The translations under genes were made by a program, and so were the position numbers. A model generated the notes under the pieces. That model saw only the letters and a program-made list of their open reading frames with translations. It ran no database searches and was not told the DNA's origin. Shown piece by piece: positions 41,992 through 51,112 of a DNA stretch of 64,000 bases (positions are counted from its first letter, which is position 1; the number at the start of each line of letters is the position of its first letter). Origin of the DNA: DATLXH01 sp035576005 (GTDB taxonomy: Bacteria; Acidobacteriota; Thermoanaerobaculia; Gp7-AA8); contig DATLXH010000091.1 in NCBI GenBank assembly GCA_035576005.1, positions 24,865 to 88,864 on the forward strand, in the 5' to 3' direction.

Positions 41992-42801
41992 TCAATGATC
42001 CGCTCGTTCCCATGCGTCCACAATCCGGTTCAGTTCACGCGCGGCAGCGACAAGTCGAGGCCCTGGCCTCGTGAACAAATCTTCGTTGACGGCAACGAAC
42101 ATCACCGGCTCCGTCGGGCCGGTGGCCGACAGCAACCCCTCCGCCTGCGCCCTGCCAACGGACTTCTCTGAGTAGAGCACAATGTCAGCAGGGTCGGCCA
42201 TCAGTGCTTCCCTCGAGTACTGAGGCCAGCCCGTCACCGTCGCGGCCACCGCGTTCGTAGCCCCTGTCAGCACGAACAGGTCATCCAGAAAGTTGCCTCG
42301 TCCTGCTACGTACAACGGACTCGTCCAGACCACGTACAAAATTCGTGGTCGTCGATTCCGATCCCTTCGTTCACGAAGGAGAGACTGGCGAAATGCGGCC
42401 GCTTCTGTCCTCGAGGCGCAATGGGTGAGCCGCGAGGCGATCTGTGAGAATGCCGCCTCCACATCCCGAAGAGTCGCGGTAGAAATCAGTAGCGAGGCGA
42501 TGCCCACTCTATCCAATGTCGAGGCGAGGCGCGGATGACTCCCGTCGGTTGATGCAATGACCAGATCGGGCGCCAGCGCCGTGATCGCTTCGACAGCCGG
42601 CTGGACTCCGCCAACCTTCTGGACGCGCGCAAGCGAAACCGGAAAATCCGAGAAGTCGTCGGTTGCGACAATCGAGGATTCACACCCGAGGCTGACGACA
42701 ATCTCTGAAAGATTGGGTGCCAGGGTGATGACGCGTCTCGGTCCCGCCGAGGGGGAAGCGGGAGGGGCAACTGTTTCCCCACAGGAAACCAGCAGCAGCA
42801 C
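41992..42801 (-). CDS. ABC transporter substrate-binding lipoprotein (BtuF/FepB type)
   Basis: The protein has a periplasmic binding fold of the type III (BtuF) class: RVITLAPNLSEIVVSLG, then ATDDFSDFP, QPAVEAITALAPDLVIAST and PRILYVVWTSPLYVAGRGNFLDDL. The 269-residue form starts at GTG 42801, but this gives only a five-residue lead before the lipoprotein Cys (LLLVSC). Upstream in the same frame is an excellent signal (KIFGRSLLACCVLLLVSC), yet there is no ATG, GTG or TTG. A CTG at 42906 overlapping the stop of the previous gene (CTGA) and preceded by GAGGA is a possible start; another possibility is a frameshift. The start is therefore uncertain. The gene partners with the permease and ATPase downstream. 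Confidence 0.85.
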   Translation of the reverse strand: MLLLVSCGETVAPPASPSAGPRRVITLAPNLSEIVVSLGCESSIVATDDFSDFPVSLARVQKVGGVQPAVEAITALAPDLVIASTDGSHPRLASTLDRVGIASLLISTATLRDVEAAFSQIASRLTHCASRTEAAAFRQSLLRERRDRNRRPRILYVVWTSPLYVAGRGNFLDDLFVLTGATNAVAATVTGWPQYSREALMADPADIVLYSEKSVGRAQAEGLLSATGPTEPVMFVAVNEDLFTRPGPRLVAAARELNRIVDAWERADH

Positions 42802-42902
42802 GCAGCAGGCGAGAAGACTGCGGCCGAAGATTTTCTCGTTTCTCGGAGCAGGCTTCCGAACCCTTCGTACCCGGGCTCCATCCCGCTCAGAAACGGTCTG
42901 TT

Positions 42903-43130
42903 TCAGCTGCCGCTTTCCTCGTCGTCGAGATCGCCCGGAACCCCGAGTGCGTTGCAGGCCGCGTCGTACATCTGTTTGGCAGCGTTCATGGCATTCTGCA
43001 GCTCAGCGATCTTGTCCTTGACCTTGCTCAGCTCTTCCTCAATACCATCTTTGTGATCACTAATCTCCTGCCTGGTCGCCTGCTGGATGTTCTCGTAAAA
43101 CTTCCGACGCTCGTCGGTCAAAACCGGCAT
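42903..43130 (-). CDS. Small coiled-coil protein upstream of the ABC binding protein
   Basis: The 75-residue, strongly charged protein is mostly helical with heptad-like spacing (IEEELSKVKDKIAELQNAMNAAKQMYDAA) and has an acidic C-terminus (DLDDEESGS). It has no signal peptide or membrane segment. It is not recognised. Its stop codon overlaps a possible CTG start of the ABC binding-protein gene, and it lies 36 bp after the kinase-TonB gene on the same strand, so it may be cotranscribed with either. Confidence 0.65.
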   Translation of the reverse strand: MPVLTDERRKFYENIQQATRQEISDHKDGIEEELSKVKDKIAELQNAMNAAKQMYDAACNALGVPGDLDDEESGS

Positions 43131-43166
43131 GAAAGAGGGCCTCCACGATTGTAATTACGGGTGGGA

Positions 43167-46001
43167 TTATAGCTTAAAGGGAACGGTCAGCGTCGTTCGC
43201 GAACGAACCCGGACTCCATCCTTCGTAGCAGGGGCAAAGGGAGAGCTCCGCACCGCATCCGAGGCCGCATTGTTCAGCGCCGGAACTCCGCGAAGAATTT
43301 TCACATCGAGCACACGACCCGTTTCGGAGATCAAGGCTGACAACACGACGATGCCTTCAATCCGCTGCATCTTGGCGATGGGAGGGTAAGGTGGCTTGTT
43401 CAATTTGATGAGCTTGGGTGCGACCAGCCCATCGGTTCCCGGCTCGACGAGATCTCCCACATTTACTCGTGCCTGCTGCGCTACTGCTGCAGGAGGCGCG
43501 ACCTGTTGGGCGACGGCAGGCTGCGGCGGTGGGTCGGGAGCCGTCTGGACGGGAGGAGGCGGTTGTTGCGCTACCTGCGCTGGAGACGCAGTGTCGGAGG
43601 CCGCGGAACGGGCCTGCTCAGCAGCACGCCTGTCGGACGCTGCCTGCTGCTCGGTACGCTCGGCTTGAATCCTGGTTCGCTCGGACTCCAGCCTTCGCCG
43701 GACCTCGTCATCGATTCTCGCCTGCTCATTCACAACAACGGGAGGCGCAGATGTGATCGGAGTGACAACAGGCGCTGGCGCAAGCTCCGGTGACGACGTG
43801 TCGGCGGGAACGGTTGCGAGTGGAGGAACGGTGACGGGCGAAACCACAGGGCTGGGCGCTGGGGCGAGCTGAGCGGGTTGCGCTCCGCGATTCATAAAGA
43901 TGTACCCCCCGATGCCGAGCAGCAGCAGGGCTGCAGCAGCAATCGGGATCAGTGGCAAACCCTTTTTCTCTTCGGTAGCCTCCGCGGACCCGACCGCGGA
44001 GAGTGTCGCCACTGGCAAAGGTTTCGACTCAAACTGCTCGAACGCCGGCGGAGCTGCCTGGACCGGGATCGGCGCGACGATGACGTCGGGAGTGGATGCG
44101 ACTGGTTGCGTCACCTGCACAGGCTGGACTTGCCGTCCGCTATCACCGAATCCTGAACCGTCTCCGGCCGGCAGTATCGAAGGCGCAGGCTCGGAGTAGA
44201 GGCGATGCATGTAGATTGCGAGATCTGCGCTGGTGGGCGTGGGACGTAAGCTGTAGATCACCGCATCGAGATCCCGTGAGAGCTCAGCAGCACTCTGGTA
44301 TCGGGCTTCTGCGTCGCGAGTCAACGCTTTCAGAACGATGCGATCAACCTCGGGGGAGACCTCGTCATTCAGTTGGGAGGGTGGACTGACCTGCGGCTCA
44401 CGAACCTGCTCGAGTATCGAGATCTCGTTGTCTCCGACAAACAGCTTTCGGCCCGCAAGCATCTCGTAGAGAACCGTCGCGAGAGCGAAGATGTCCGACC
44501 GGCGGTCAATCCTCTTTCCCCACGCCTGCTCGGGGGACATGTACTGGAGTTTCCCCTTGAGGGCTCCAGCGTGAGTATGCGAAGCCTTCGACGCCGCCTT
44601 CGCGATTCCAAAGTCGCAGAGCTTGATGTCCCCTTCATAAGAGATGAGCACGTTCTGCGGCGAGACATCCCGATGAACGAGACCCATTTCTTTCTCGTCG
44701 AAGTCGCGTTTCCTGTGCGCGTAGTCGAGCGCTGAGGCGACCTTGGATGCGATGAAAAGCGCAGTCTCCACTCCCATCGGCTGCTGTCGCTCTTCTGCCG
44801 ATTTGAGAATCGTCTTGAGATCGTGACCATCGATGAGCTCCATGGCGATGTAATACGAGCTCGCGATTTTTCCCAGGTCATAGATATGAATGATGTTGTT
44901 GTGATTCAACTGGGCGGCCAACTTTGCTTCATCGATGAACATCTCGATGAATTCTTCATTGTCGGAAAGGTGCGGGAGGATCTTCTTGATGGCGACGATC
45001 TTCTGAAAACCTTCGACCCCTCGCCTTCTCGCCTTCCAGACCTCAGCCATCCCGCCGGTTGCGATCTTTTCCAGCAGAACATAGGGCCCGAACCTCTCCC
45101 CATCTGCGTCTGACTCGTCGTCCGCGACCGGGGCTGGCTCGATGAGGGGGATCAAGGGCGAGGAGGCCGGAACTTTTTCGTCTGGAAGTTGTAGAGCAGC
45201 GAATCCATCAGTTGTCCCATGAGCGGGGGGCGACGGTGGTGCTGAGGGCAGCGGAGTTTTTGCTTTTTCAACTACGGACGAGTTGCGAAGCCGATTCCGA
45301 TCGAGTCCGGGCAGACTCTCCTCGAGCATTTTTTCGATGTCTCGTCCGCTCTTTGCTTTTGCTTCCGTGGCGGCAGCGCCCCCTGGCTTCTCTCCGCTCT
45401 TCGCGTCGGCTTCGCGCTTTTTCGGAAGGACACCCGACAACGTATCGGACAGCATCTGATCGATGTCGCCGCTCGTCTGCCGGCGGGGTGGTTTCTTTGT
45501 GGGATTCGAGGTTCTTGGCTCATCCTCGAGAAGCTCCCCGAAGATTTCTTTCGAAGTGAGCTGAACCGTGGGAGCAGGCCCCGTGTAGATGCCCGAACTG
45601 TCGCCACCCGACGATTCGGCTGCCGCATCCGAGGGCCCGATCAGCTCGCGAACCTTTGCGAGGAAGTCGGCCTCAGAGTAGGGCTTCGGCAGAATATCCG
45701 TTGCGCCGAGCCGCACGGCGTCTCCCTTTGGATTCTTCCCGTTGTAGCCCGATACGGTGATGAGAATCGGAATATCCTTGTAGTCGCTCCGGCCGCGCAA
45801 AACGCGGATGAGCTCGCCGGTGCCGATCTTGGGAATCACCGAGGAGAGAACGATCAGGCGCGGTGGGCGCGACTCGATGGCGTTGAGCGCTTCCTCTCCG
45901 TCACGAGCGAATCGGATGGCCAGCCTCTGTCCCGCGAGCGCCTGCCTTACACGGTCTGTGTATCGCGGCTCGTACTCAACGACGAGGATATCTTCGGGCA
46001 T
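43167..46001 (-). CDS. Pseudo-receiver / Ser-Thr kinase / TonB fusion protein
   Basis: The protein (944 residues from ATG 46001) has an N-terminal receiver-like domain (1-120) whose acceptor Asp is replaced by Ser (LIVLSSVIPK, Ser53) and whose acid pair is Glu/Tyr; the conserved Lys in ILPKPY remains, so it is a pseudo-receiver. A Ser/Thr kinase domain (about 300-570) has IATGGMAEVWKA, VAIKKI, LVHRDVSPQNVL, CDFGIAKA and MSPEQAWG, so it looks catalytically complete. A Pro/Gln/Ala-rich linker follows, with one membrane helix (IPIAAAALLLLGIGGYIFM). A periplasmic Pro/Arg/Ala-rich stretch leads to a C-terminal TonB domain (about 845-944: YPPIAKMQRIEGIVVLSALI). Such a chain would join a cytoplasmic kinase directly to energy transduction towards an outer-membrane TonB-dependent receptor. 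A TTG at 46004 could add one residue. Confidence 0.93.
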   Translation of the reverse strand: MPEDILVVEYEPRYTDRVRQALAGQRLAIRFARDGEEALNAIESRPPRLIVLSSVIPKIGTGELIRVLRGRSDYKDIPILITVSGYNGKNPKGDAVRLGATDILPKPYSEADFLAKVRELIGPSDAAAESSGGDSSGIYTGPAPTVQLTSKEIFGELLEDEPRTSNPTKKPPRRQTSGDIDQMLSDTLSGVLPKKREADAKSGEKPGGAAATEAKAKSGRDIEKMLEESLPGLDRNRLRNSSVVEKAKTPLPSAPPSPPAHGTTDGFAALQLPDEKVPASSPLIPLIEPAPVADDESDADGERFGPYVLLEKIATGGMAEVWKARRRGVEGFQKIVAIKKILPHLSDNEEFIEMFIDEAKLAAQLNHNNIIHIYDLGKIASSYYIAMELIDGHDLKTILKSAEERQQPMGVETALFIASKVASALDYAHRKRDFDEKEMGLVHRDVSPQNVLISYEGDIKLCDFGIAKAASKASHTHAGALKGKLQYMSPEQAWGKRIDRRSDIFALATVLYEMLAGRKLFVGDNEISILEQVREPQVSPPSQLNDEVSPEVDRIVLKALTRDAEARYQSAAELSRDLDAVIYSLRPTPTSADLAIYMHRLYSEPAPSILPAGDGSGFGDSGRQVQPVQVTQPVASTPDVIVAPIPVQAAPPAFEQFESKPLPVATLSAVGSAEATEEKKGLPLIPIAAAALLLLGIGGYIFMNRGAQPAQLAPAPSPVVSPVTVPPLATVPADTSSPELAPAPVVTPITSAPPVVVNEQARIDDEVRRRLESERTRIQAERTEQQAASDRRAAEQARSAASDTASPAQVAQQPPPPVQTAPDPPPQPAVAQQVAPPAAVAQQARVNVGDLVEPGTDGLVAPKLIKLNKPPYPPIAKMQRIEGIVVLSALISETGRVLDVKILRGVPALNNAASDAVRSSPFAPATKDGVRVRSRTTLTVPFKL

Positions 46002-46140
46002 CAATGTGAAGGATCATTTTCACACACGGTAGAGAGCTGGTCAATGAACCGCTACGATGAGCGCGACCTGGCGCGGCTATCCGAGAACCATGTTCACAGG
46101 TACAATCCCGGCGCCCCGACTCGCGTCGGCAATTTGGTGC

Positions 46141-46171
46141 TTGCTTTTCTGAGTCGGGATTCCGTTATACT
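46141..46171 (+). promoter_or_regulatory. Putative sigma-70-type promoter of rho
   Basis: TATACT at 46166-46171 is a near-perfect -10 box. TTGCTT at 46141-46146 is the best -35 candidate with a 19-base spacer, longer than ideal. The start of rho is about 140 bp further on, leaving a leader in which no riboswitch or attenuator is recognised. The region 46005-46310 contains no gene. Confidence 0.45.
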
Positions 46172-46310
46172 GCGTGCCGCACTTCGTGTGACGATCTAAC
46201 CAGGCGATCTTGCCGGGCGTCGAGTCAGAGAGCTCCGCCCCTCATCGTCAGAACTCCGAGGATCTTTTTTTCAGGTAACCAATGAATTTCGTTATGACCC
46301 AAGCAACTGC

Positions 46311-47654
46311 ATGACACCAGAAGATCGCACACCGCGTAGACGAAGGCGTCGTAAACGCCGTCCGCAGGGCGCCCCGACACCGGGCATTCCGAATGGAAAT
46401 GTTGCAGCGCCCGCACCATCCAATGGTGGCGGCAGTCGCACGGACGAGTCATCAGAGCGTCCGTTTGGACGTCGCCGGCGCTCCCGCCATCGAGGCAAGC
46501 AGAGGCCAGGCTCCCCGCCGAGTGAAGGTCAGCAGCCGGGCGAGCCGATCTCGACCGAGCTTGTCGAAGTGTCAGGCGTGCTCTGGGTCAAGCCGAACGG
46601 AGCCGGACTGCTCGTCAAGTCGTCCAACAACTACGTTCCACACAGCCAGGACCCCGTCGTTCCTCGCAGCACAATCGACAAGCTGTTACTCAGTCCGGGA
46701 CTTCACCTGAGTGGAACGGCCCGCAGAACGAACAACGGATTCGAGCTGGTCGGACTCGAGAAAATCGAGTCGATGGCGGTCGAAGAGTTCCGCGAAGCAA
46801 GACGCCCTTTCTCCGAGCTGATCTCAATCGATCCGAATCAGATGTTCACTCTGGAGACCGACCCTGATCGACTCTCGACTCGCGTGATCGACCTGCTCTC
46901 CCCTATTGGAAAGGGGCAGCGTTGCCTCATCGTCGCACCTCCGAAGGCTGGCAAGACCACCCTGCTCAAAGACATTGCGCACGGCGTGGCACTCAACCAT
47001 CCCGAGGTCATCCTCATGGTTCTTCTCGTTGACGAGCGACCGGAAGAGGTCACTGACATTCGTCGATCGGTCAAGGGCGAGGTCATCGCGTCGAGCGCGG
47101 ACGAGACTGCTGAAAACCACATTCAGATCGCAGAGGTCGTCCTCGAGCGTGCGCGACGTCTGGTGGAGATGAAAAAGGACGTAGTAATCCTTTGCGACTC
47201 GATCACCCGCATGTCGCGCGCCTACAACAATGAGCAGAGAGGAAGCGGAAAAATCCTTTCTGGTGGTATCGACGCCAGAACTATGGAGAAGCCAAGACGA
47301 TTTTTCGGTGCAGCTCGCAACGCCGAAGACTGGGGCTCACTCACGATCATCGCTACTGCGCTGGTCGATACGGGCTCCCGGATGGACGAGGTCATCTTCC
47401 AGGAATTCAAGGGGACCGGCAACACTGAGATCGTGCTGGATCGCGGTCTGTTCGAGCGCCGGATCTTCCCGGCAATCAACATCGCTCAGACGGGAACACG
47501 GAAAGAGGAAAAGCTCCTTCCACCGACCGTTCTCGCCAAGACACACACGCTGCGACGAGCTCTGGCGGGAACCGATCCGCTGAATGCAATGAAGATGCTG
47601 CTCGAGCGACTCCAGAAGTTTCCGAACAACGAGGCATTTCTAAAGAGTTTCTAA
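46311..47654 (+). CDS. rho: Transcription termination factor Rho, with an arginine-rich N-terminus
   Basis: The 447-residue protein has the Rho ATPase core: APPKAGKTTLLKDIA (Walker A), LVDERPEEVTD (Walker B region), ITRMSRAYNNEQ, GGIDARTMEKPRRFFGAARN (Q- and R-loop region) and GTRKEEKLLPP near the C-terminus. An OB-type RNA-binding domain (about 85-150, GVLWVKPNGAGLL) precedes it. The N-terminal about 80 residues are not the usual Rho_N helical bundle but a basic segment full of Arg and Pro (PRRRRRRKRRPQG). Such N-terminal extensions occur in several bacterial groups. It is a hexameric helicase that stops transcription at rut sites. Confidence 0.95.
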   Translation: MTPEDRTPRRRRRRKRRPQGAPTPGIPNGNVAAPAPSNGGGSRTDESSERPFGRRRRSRHRGKQRPGSPPSEGQQPGEPISTELVEVSGVLWVKPNGAGLLVKSSNNYVPHSQDPVVPRSTIDKLLLSPGLHLSGTARRTNNGFELVGLEKIESMAVEEFREARRPFSELISIDPNQMFTLETDPDRLSTRVIDLLSPIGKGQRCLIVAPPKAGKTTLLKDIAHGVALNHPEVILMVLLVDERPEEVTDIRRSVKGEVIASSADETAENHIQIAEVVLERARRLVEMKKDVVILCDSITRMSRAYNNEQRGSGKILSGGIDARTMEKPRRFFGAARNAEDWGSLTIIATALVDTGSRMDEVIFQEFKGTGNTEIVLDRGLFERRIFPAINIAQTGTRKEEKLLPPTVLAKTHTLRRALAGTDPLNAMKMLLERLQKFPNNEAFLKSF

Positions 47655-47839
47655 TTCTGGGGTGGTGGACCGGGGTACTTTCCTTTCGCCCGAATTTAGG
47701 ATCAAATTCGCACAGGCTTCACGCGACTTCCATCTCCATCAAAGCAGCCATCTCCTACAATCCCGTTTCAAAAACGCTTCCTCACAGTCGCAGGCACTCT
47801 CACCCCGTTTCAGAAATCCGAGATTCACCAGGAGGCTTC

Positions 47840-50800
47840 ATGTCCGTACCAGGCCAGCCGTTGTTGTCTACAGCCGTGCGTAGCGCTCGAAAAACTCTTT
47901 CGCTAGCGTTGTTCGCCATGATCACGACCGTACCAATGTTTGCGCAGGTCACCACCGGAACGCTAGCAGGTACCGTCGTTACTCGCGGCGACAACGCCGC
48001 TCTTCCTGGAGTTACAGTCGAGGCAACTCACGTCCCGACCGGAACCGTCTATTCGACTGTGAGCGGAGGAAACGGTCGATACACGATCGCCAACGTTCGA
48101 GTGGGCGGACCCTACACGGTCAGAACGACACTGGAAGGTTTTCGCCCTCAGACCGAAACCGGAATTCAGGTCGGTCTGGGAACTCCAGCTGAAGTTCCCG
48201 TATCGATGGTCCTCTCGGCGCTCTCCGAGGCCATCACGGTCACCGCTTCCGCAGATGACATAATCAATCCGAACCGGACAGGATCGTCCTCCGCCGTGTC
48301 GGTCGAGCAGATCGAATCGCTCCCGACGGTCAACCGCAGCCTTCAGGATTTCGCTCGTACGAATCCATACTTCTCGGTCGACCCGTCAGATGCATCAGCC
48401 ACCCGGGTAAACGTGGCAGGCAGGAACAACCGTTACAACTCCATTCAGATCGATGGCGCAGTCAACAATGACCTCTTCGGTCTGTCCGACACCGGAACGC
48501 CGGGTGGAGGCACCGATACTCAGCCGATCTCCCTTGATGCGATTCAACAGCTGCAGCTCGTAGTTTCCCCTTATGACGTTCGCCAGGGCGGCTTCACCGG
48601 TGGCGGAATCAATGCTGTCACACGATCCGGCACCAACGATTTCACCGGCTCCCTGTTCGGAACCAAGCGCGATCAACAGTTCGTGGGTGACGGTCCTCTT
48701 GACCGTCCAATCGCGAATTTTGATTCGGATCAGTACGGCGGTCGCATCGGAGGCCGGATCTTCAAAGATCGCCTCTTCTTTTTCCTCAGTGGTGAGATAA
48801 ACACGCGCCAGCAGCCAACGGGTGTCTCGGTTGACGGATCCACCGGGACGAGGTTCAACAATCCTGCCGATGCTACAAGGCTTCGTGACCTCCTCATCAG
48901 CAAGTACGCCTACGATCCGGGCTCCCTCGGCGACTTCGCCGGGGAAACCAAGAGTGACCTCGCCTTTCTCCGATTCGACTGGAATGTGAATGCCACCAAT
49001 CAGCTGACCTTGCGGCATAACTACGTTGACGCAATCCGCGATGTCATCTCAGATCGTTCGACGACCCGCTATCGCTTCGATACCTCCATCTACAACACTG
49101 CCGACGAGACGAACTCATCGGTCGCCCAGCTCAACAGTGTCTTCGGTCCAGCCACGTTCAATGAGGCACGGATCAGCCTCCAGACGATCCGCGACAAACG
49201 AACGACGCCCGTCATCTTCCCGACCGTCGAGATCGGAGGCACGGGCCCGCGCAACGGCGCTCTGAACATCGGTACCGAACGTTTCTCCGGTGCAAACGAG
49301 CTGGATCAGGATGTTCTGGAGTTCACCGACGACTTCACCCTGGTGCGGGGCAATCACTCCATCACGGTCGGTACGCACAACGAGGTCTTCGAATTCAAGA
49401 ACCTCTTCCTCTCTGAGTTCTACGGTTACTACTACTTCCCGACCGTCGCCGCGTTTGAAAGCGGAACTGCCACGGAATACCGGATCAGTTTCGCGAATGG
49501 CGCCGATCCGAGAAGACCGACCCAGTTCAAAGCTGCCCAGTACGGGCTTTATGTCAGCGACCTCTGGAGAGTGAGCAACAATCTGTCCCTCACAATGGGT
49601 ATCCGAGGGGACAAACCTTCGTATCCAGATCAACCGTCTTTCAACGCCGCCGTTCAGGACCGGATCGGATTCAACACCTCCAACACGGGCAGCGAAGATA
49701 TCGTCTACTCACCGCGAATTGGCTTCAACTGGCAGCCGGGCGGAACCGGTACGCAGCAACTGCGGGGCGGCGTGGGAATCTTTGCCGGTAGGGCACCCTA
49801 TGTCTGGATCTCGAATGTCTACGGCAACACTGGAATTGAATCCACTGCCCTGAGCTGCACGGGCAGCAGTTGCGTGCGCCCGGCATTCAATCCCAATCCC
49901 CTGGCGCAGCCTCGTAACCTCGGCTCAGGTGGAACGGTATCAGTCGACTTGATCGACCCGGACTTCACCTTCCCCAACGTCCTCAGAGGAACCCTGGGGT
50001 ATGACCGGAACCTTTTCTGGGGAATCCGCGGAACGGCTGAAGTGGTCTATTCGGAAACGCAGGACGATGTTTTCTACACGAACGTAAACAGAAAACAAAC
50101 TGGCACGAGCCCCCTCGATGGCCGTCCGACTTTCGAGCGCGTCAACACTCAGCTGGATAATGCTGTCCAGCTGTCGAACACCAGCGAGGGTTCTGAGTTG
50201 ATCTCCTCGCTGCAGCTGACCCGTCCCTTCTCCAACGGACTCACGCTCTCCGCTTCGTACTCTCATCAGGACGCGCAGTCGGCGCTCGATGCCACGTCCA
50301 GCCGGGCCATCTCCAACTTTCAGTTCCGCCCCACCGCGGGAGACATCTTCCTCCAGGATGTTGCGAGATCTCAGTTCGAAGTTCGAGATCGCGGCACGAT
50401 CTCCACGTCATACGCCTTCCCGACAGGACCTCTCGGTCACACGCTGGCGCTTTATTACAACGTGCAGTCGGGACGTCCCTACTCGGTGATGATCGCAGGC
50501 GATCCGAATCGCGACGGATTTTCGACCAACGACCTCTTCTTCGCGCCAAAAGCCGCGGACTCGATCATCCTTCGCAATTGCCCCGTTACCACCAGCGGTC
50601 CTGCGTGCGCCGGTTCGACTGCGATCCCTTACGCCACCCTCGGGGCATTCCTCACCTCTTTAGGGCTCGACCCCACGGAGGGTAGGATTCTCGACCGCAA
50701 TGAGTTCACCGAGCCGACAAATCGTCAACTCGATTTCCATTACGCTCTCGAGCTGCCTGTACTCAGATTCGGTACCGAGATCAGCTTCGACGTCACGAAC

Positions 50801-51013
50801 GTTCTCAACCTGATTGATAAGGAGAATGGAAAGGTTCGATTCGTTTCCAATCAAACCTATACCCCGGTTACTTACCTCGGACAGGACACGGCGTCAGGAA
50901 AACCGATTTATCGTGAGGCCTTCGCGGGCGCACTCAATCCCGGGCGTCAGTTCAACATCGCCGATCAACGCTCTCGCTGGCAGGCGCGGCTTGGCCTGAG
51001 AGTCAACTTCTAA
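47840..51013 (+). CDS. Oar-like TonB-dependent outer-membrane receptor
   Basis: The 1057-residue protein has a signal peptide (ALFAMITTVPMFA, cut before QVTTGTL), then a carboxypeptidase regulatory-like Ig domain (about 45-125, GTLAGTVVTRGDNAALPGV), a plug domain (SSAVSVEQIESLPTVNRSLQDF, about 160-270) and a 22-stranded barrel of about 750 residues ending LRVNF, an outer-membrane insertion C-terminus. The IDGAVNNDLFGLSDTGTPGG segment in the plug is typical of Oar-type receptors (adhesion, motility or uptake of large substrates). It has an AGGAGG ribosome site (CACCAGGAGGCTTC) at the proper distance. A strong terminator follows. Confidence 0.93.
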   Translation: MSVPGQPLLSTAVRSARKTLSLALFAMITTVPMFAQVTTGTLAGTVVTRGDNAALPGVTVEATHVPTGTVYSTVSGGNGRYTIANVRVGGPYTVRTTLEGFRPQTETGIQVGLGTPAEVPVSMVLSALSEAITVTASADDIINPNRTGSSSAVSVEQIESLPTVNRSLQDFARTNPYFSVDPSDASATRVNVAGRNNRYNSIQIDGAVNNDLFGLSDTGTPGGGTDTQPISLDAIQQLQLVVSPYDVRQGGFTGGGINAVTRSGTNDFTGSLFGTKRDQQFVGDGPLDRPIANFDSDQYGGRIGGRIFKDRLFFFLSGEINTRQQPTGVSVDGSTGTRFNNPADATRLRDLLISKYAYDPGSLGDFAGETKSDLAFLRFDWNVNATNQLTLRHNYVDAIRDVISDRSTTRYRFDTSIYNTADETNSSVAQLNSVFGPATFNEARISLQTIRDKRTTPVIFPTVEIGGTGPRNGALNIGTERFSGANELDQDVLEFTDDFTLVRGNHSITVGTHNEVFEFKNLFLSEFYGYYYFPTVAAFESGTATEYRISFANGADPRRPTQFKAAQYGLYVSDLWRVSNNLSLTMGIRGDKPSYPDQPSFNAAVQDRIGFNTSNTGSEDIVYSPRIGFNWQPGGTGTQQLRGGVGIFAGRAPYVWISNVYGNTGIESTALSCTGSSCVRPAFNPNPLAQPRNLGSGGTVSVDLIDPDFTFPNVLRGTLGYDRNLFWGIRGTAEVVYSETQDDVFYTNVNRKQTGTSPLDGRPTFERVNTQLDNAVQLSNTSEGSELISSLQLTRPFSNGLTLSASYSHQDAQSALDATSSRAISNFQFRPTAGDIFLQDVARSQFEVRDRGTISTSYAFPTGPLGHTLALYYNVQSGRPYSVMIAGDPNRDGFSTNDLFFAPKAADSIILRNCPVTTSGPACAGSTAIPYATLGAFLTSLGLDPTEGRILDRNEFTEPTNRQLDFHYALELPVLRFGTEISFDVTNVLNLIDKENGKVRFVSNQTYTPVTYLGQDTASGKPIYREAFAGALNPGRQFNIADQRSRWQARLGLRVNF

Positions 51014-51033
51014 TACTCTGCTCGCTTCGACGG

Positions 51034-51062
51034 AAAGGGCCACTCACCTCGAGTGGCCCTTT
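51034..51062 (+). terminator. Rho-independent terminator after the Oar-like receptor
   Basis: A perfect 12-bp stem, AAAGGGCCACTC and GAGTGGCCCTTT, with a 5-base loop ACCTC; the trailing run is TTTCC. It lies 21 bp after the receptor stop codon. Confidence 0.85.
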
Positions 51063-51112
51063 CCATTTGCAGACGGCAGTGGACGATTGAACTCCCGTGA
51101 AAGGATGCTCAA

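Noticed and set aside
42486..42881. Open frame starting at ATG 42881 overlapping the binding-protein gene
   Set aside because: Its product does not resemble a binding protein; it is noted only as a possible frameshift partner for the lipoprotein signal.
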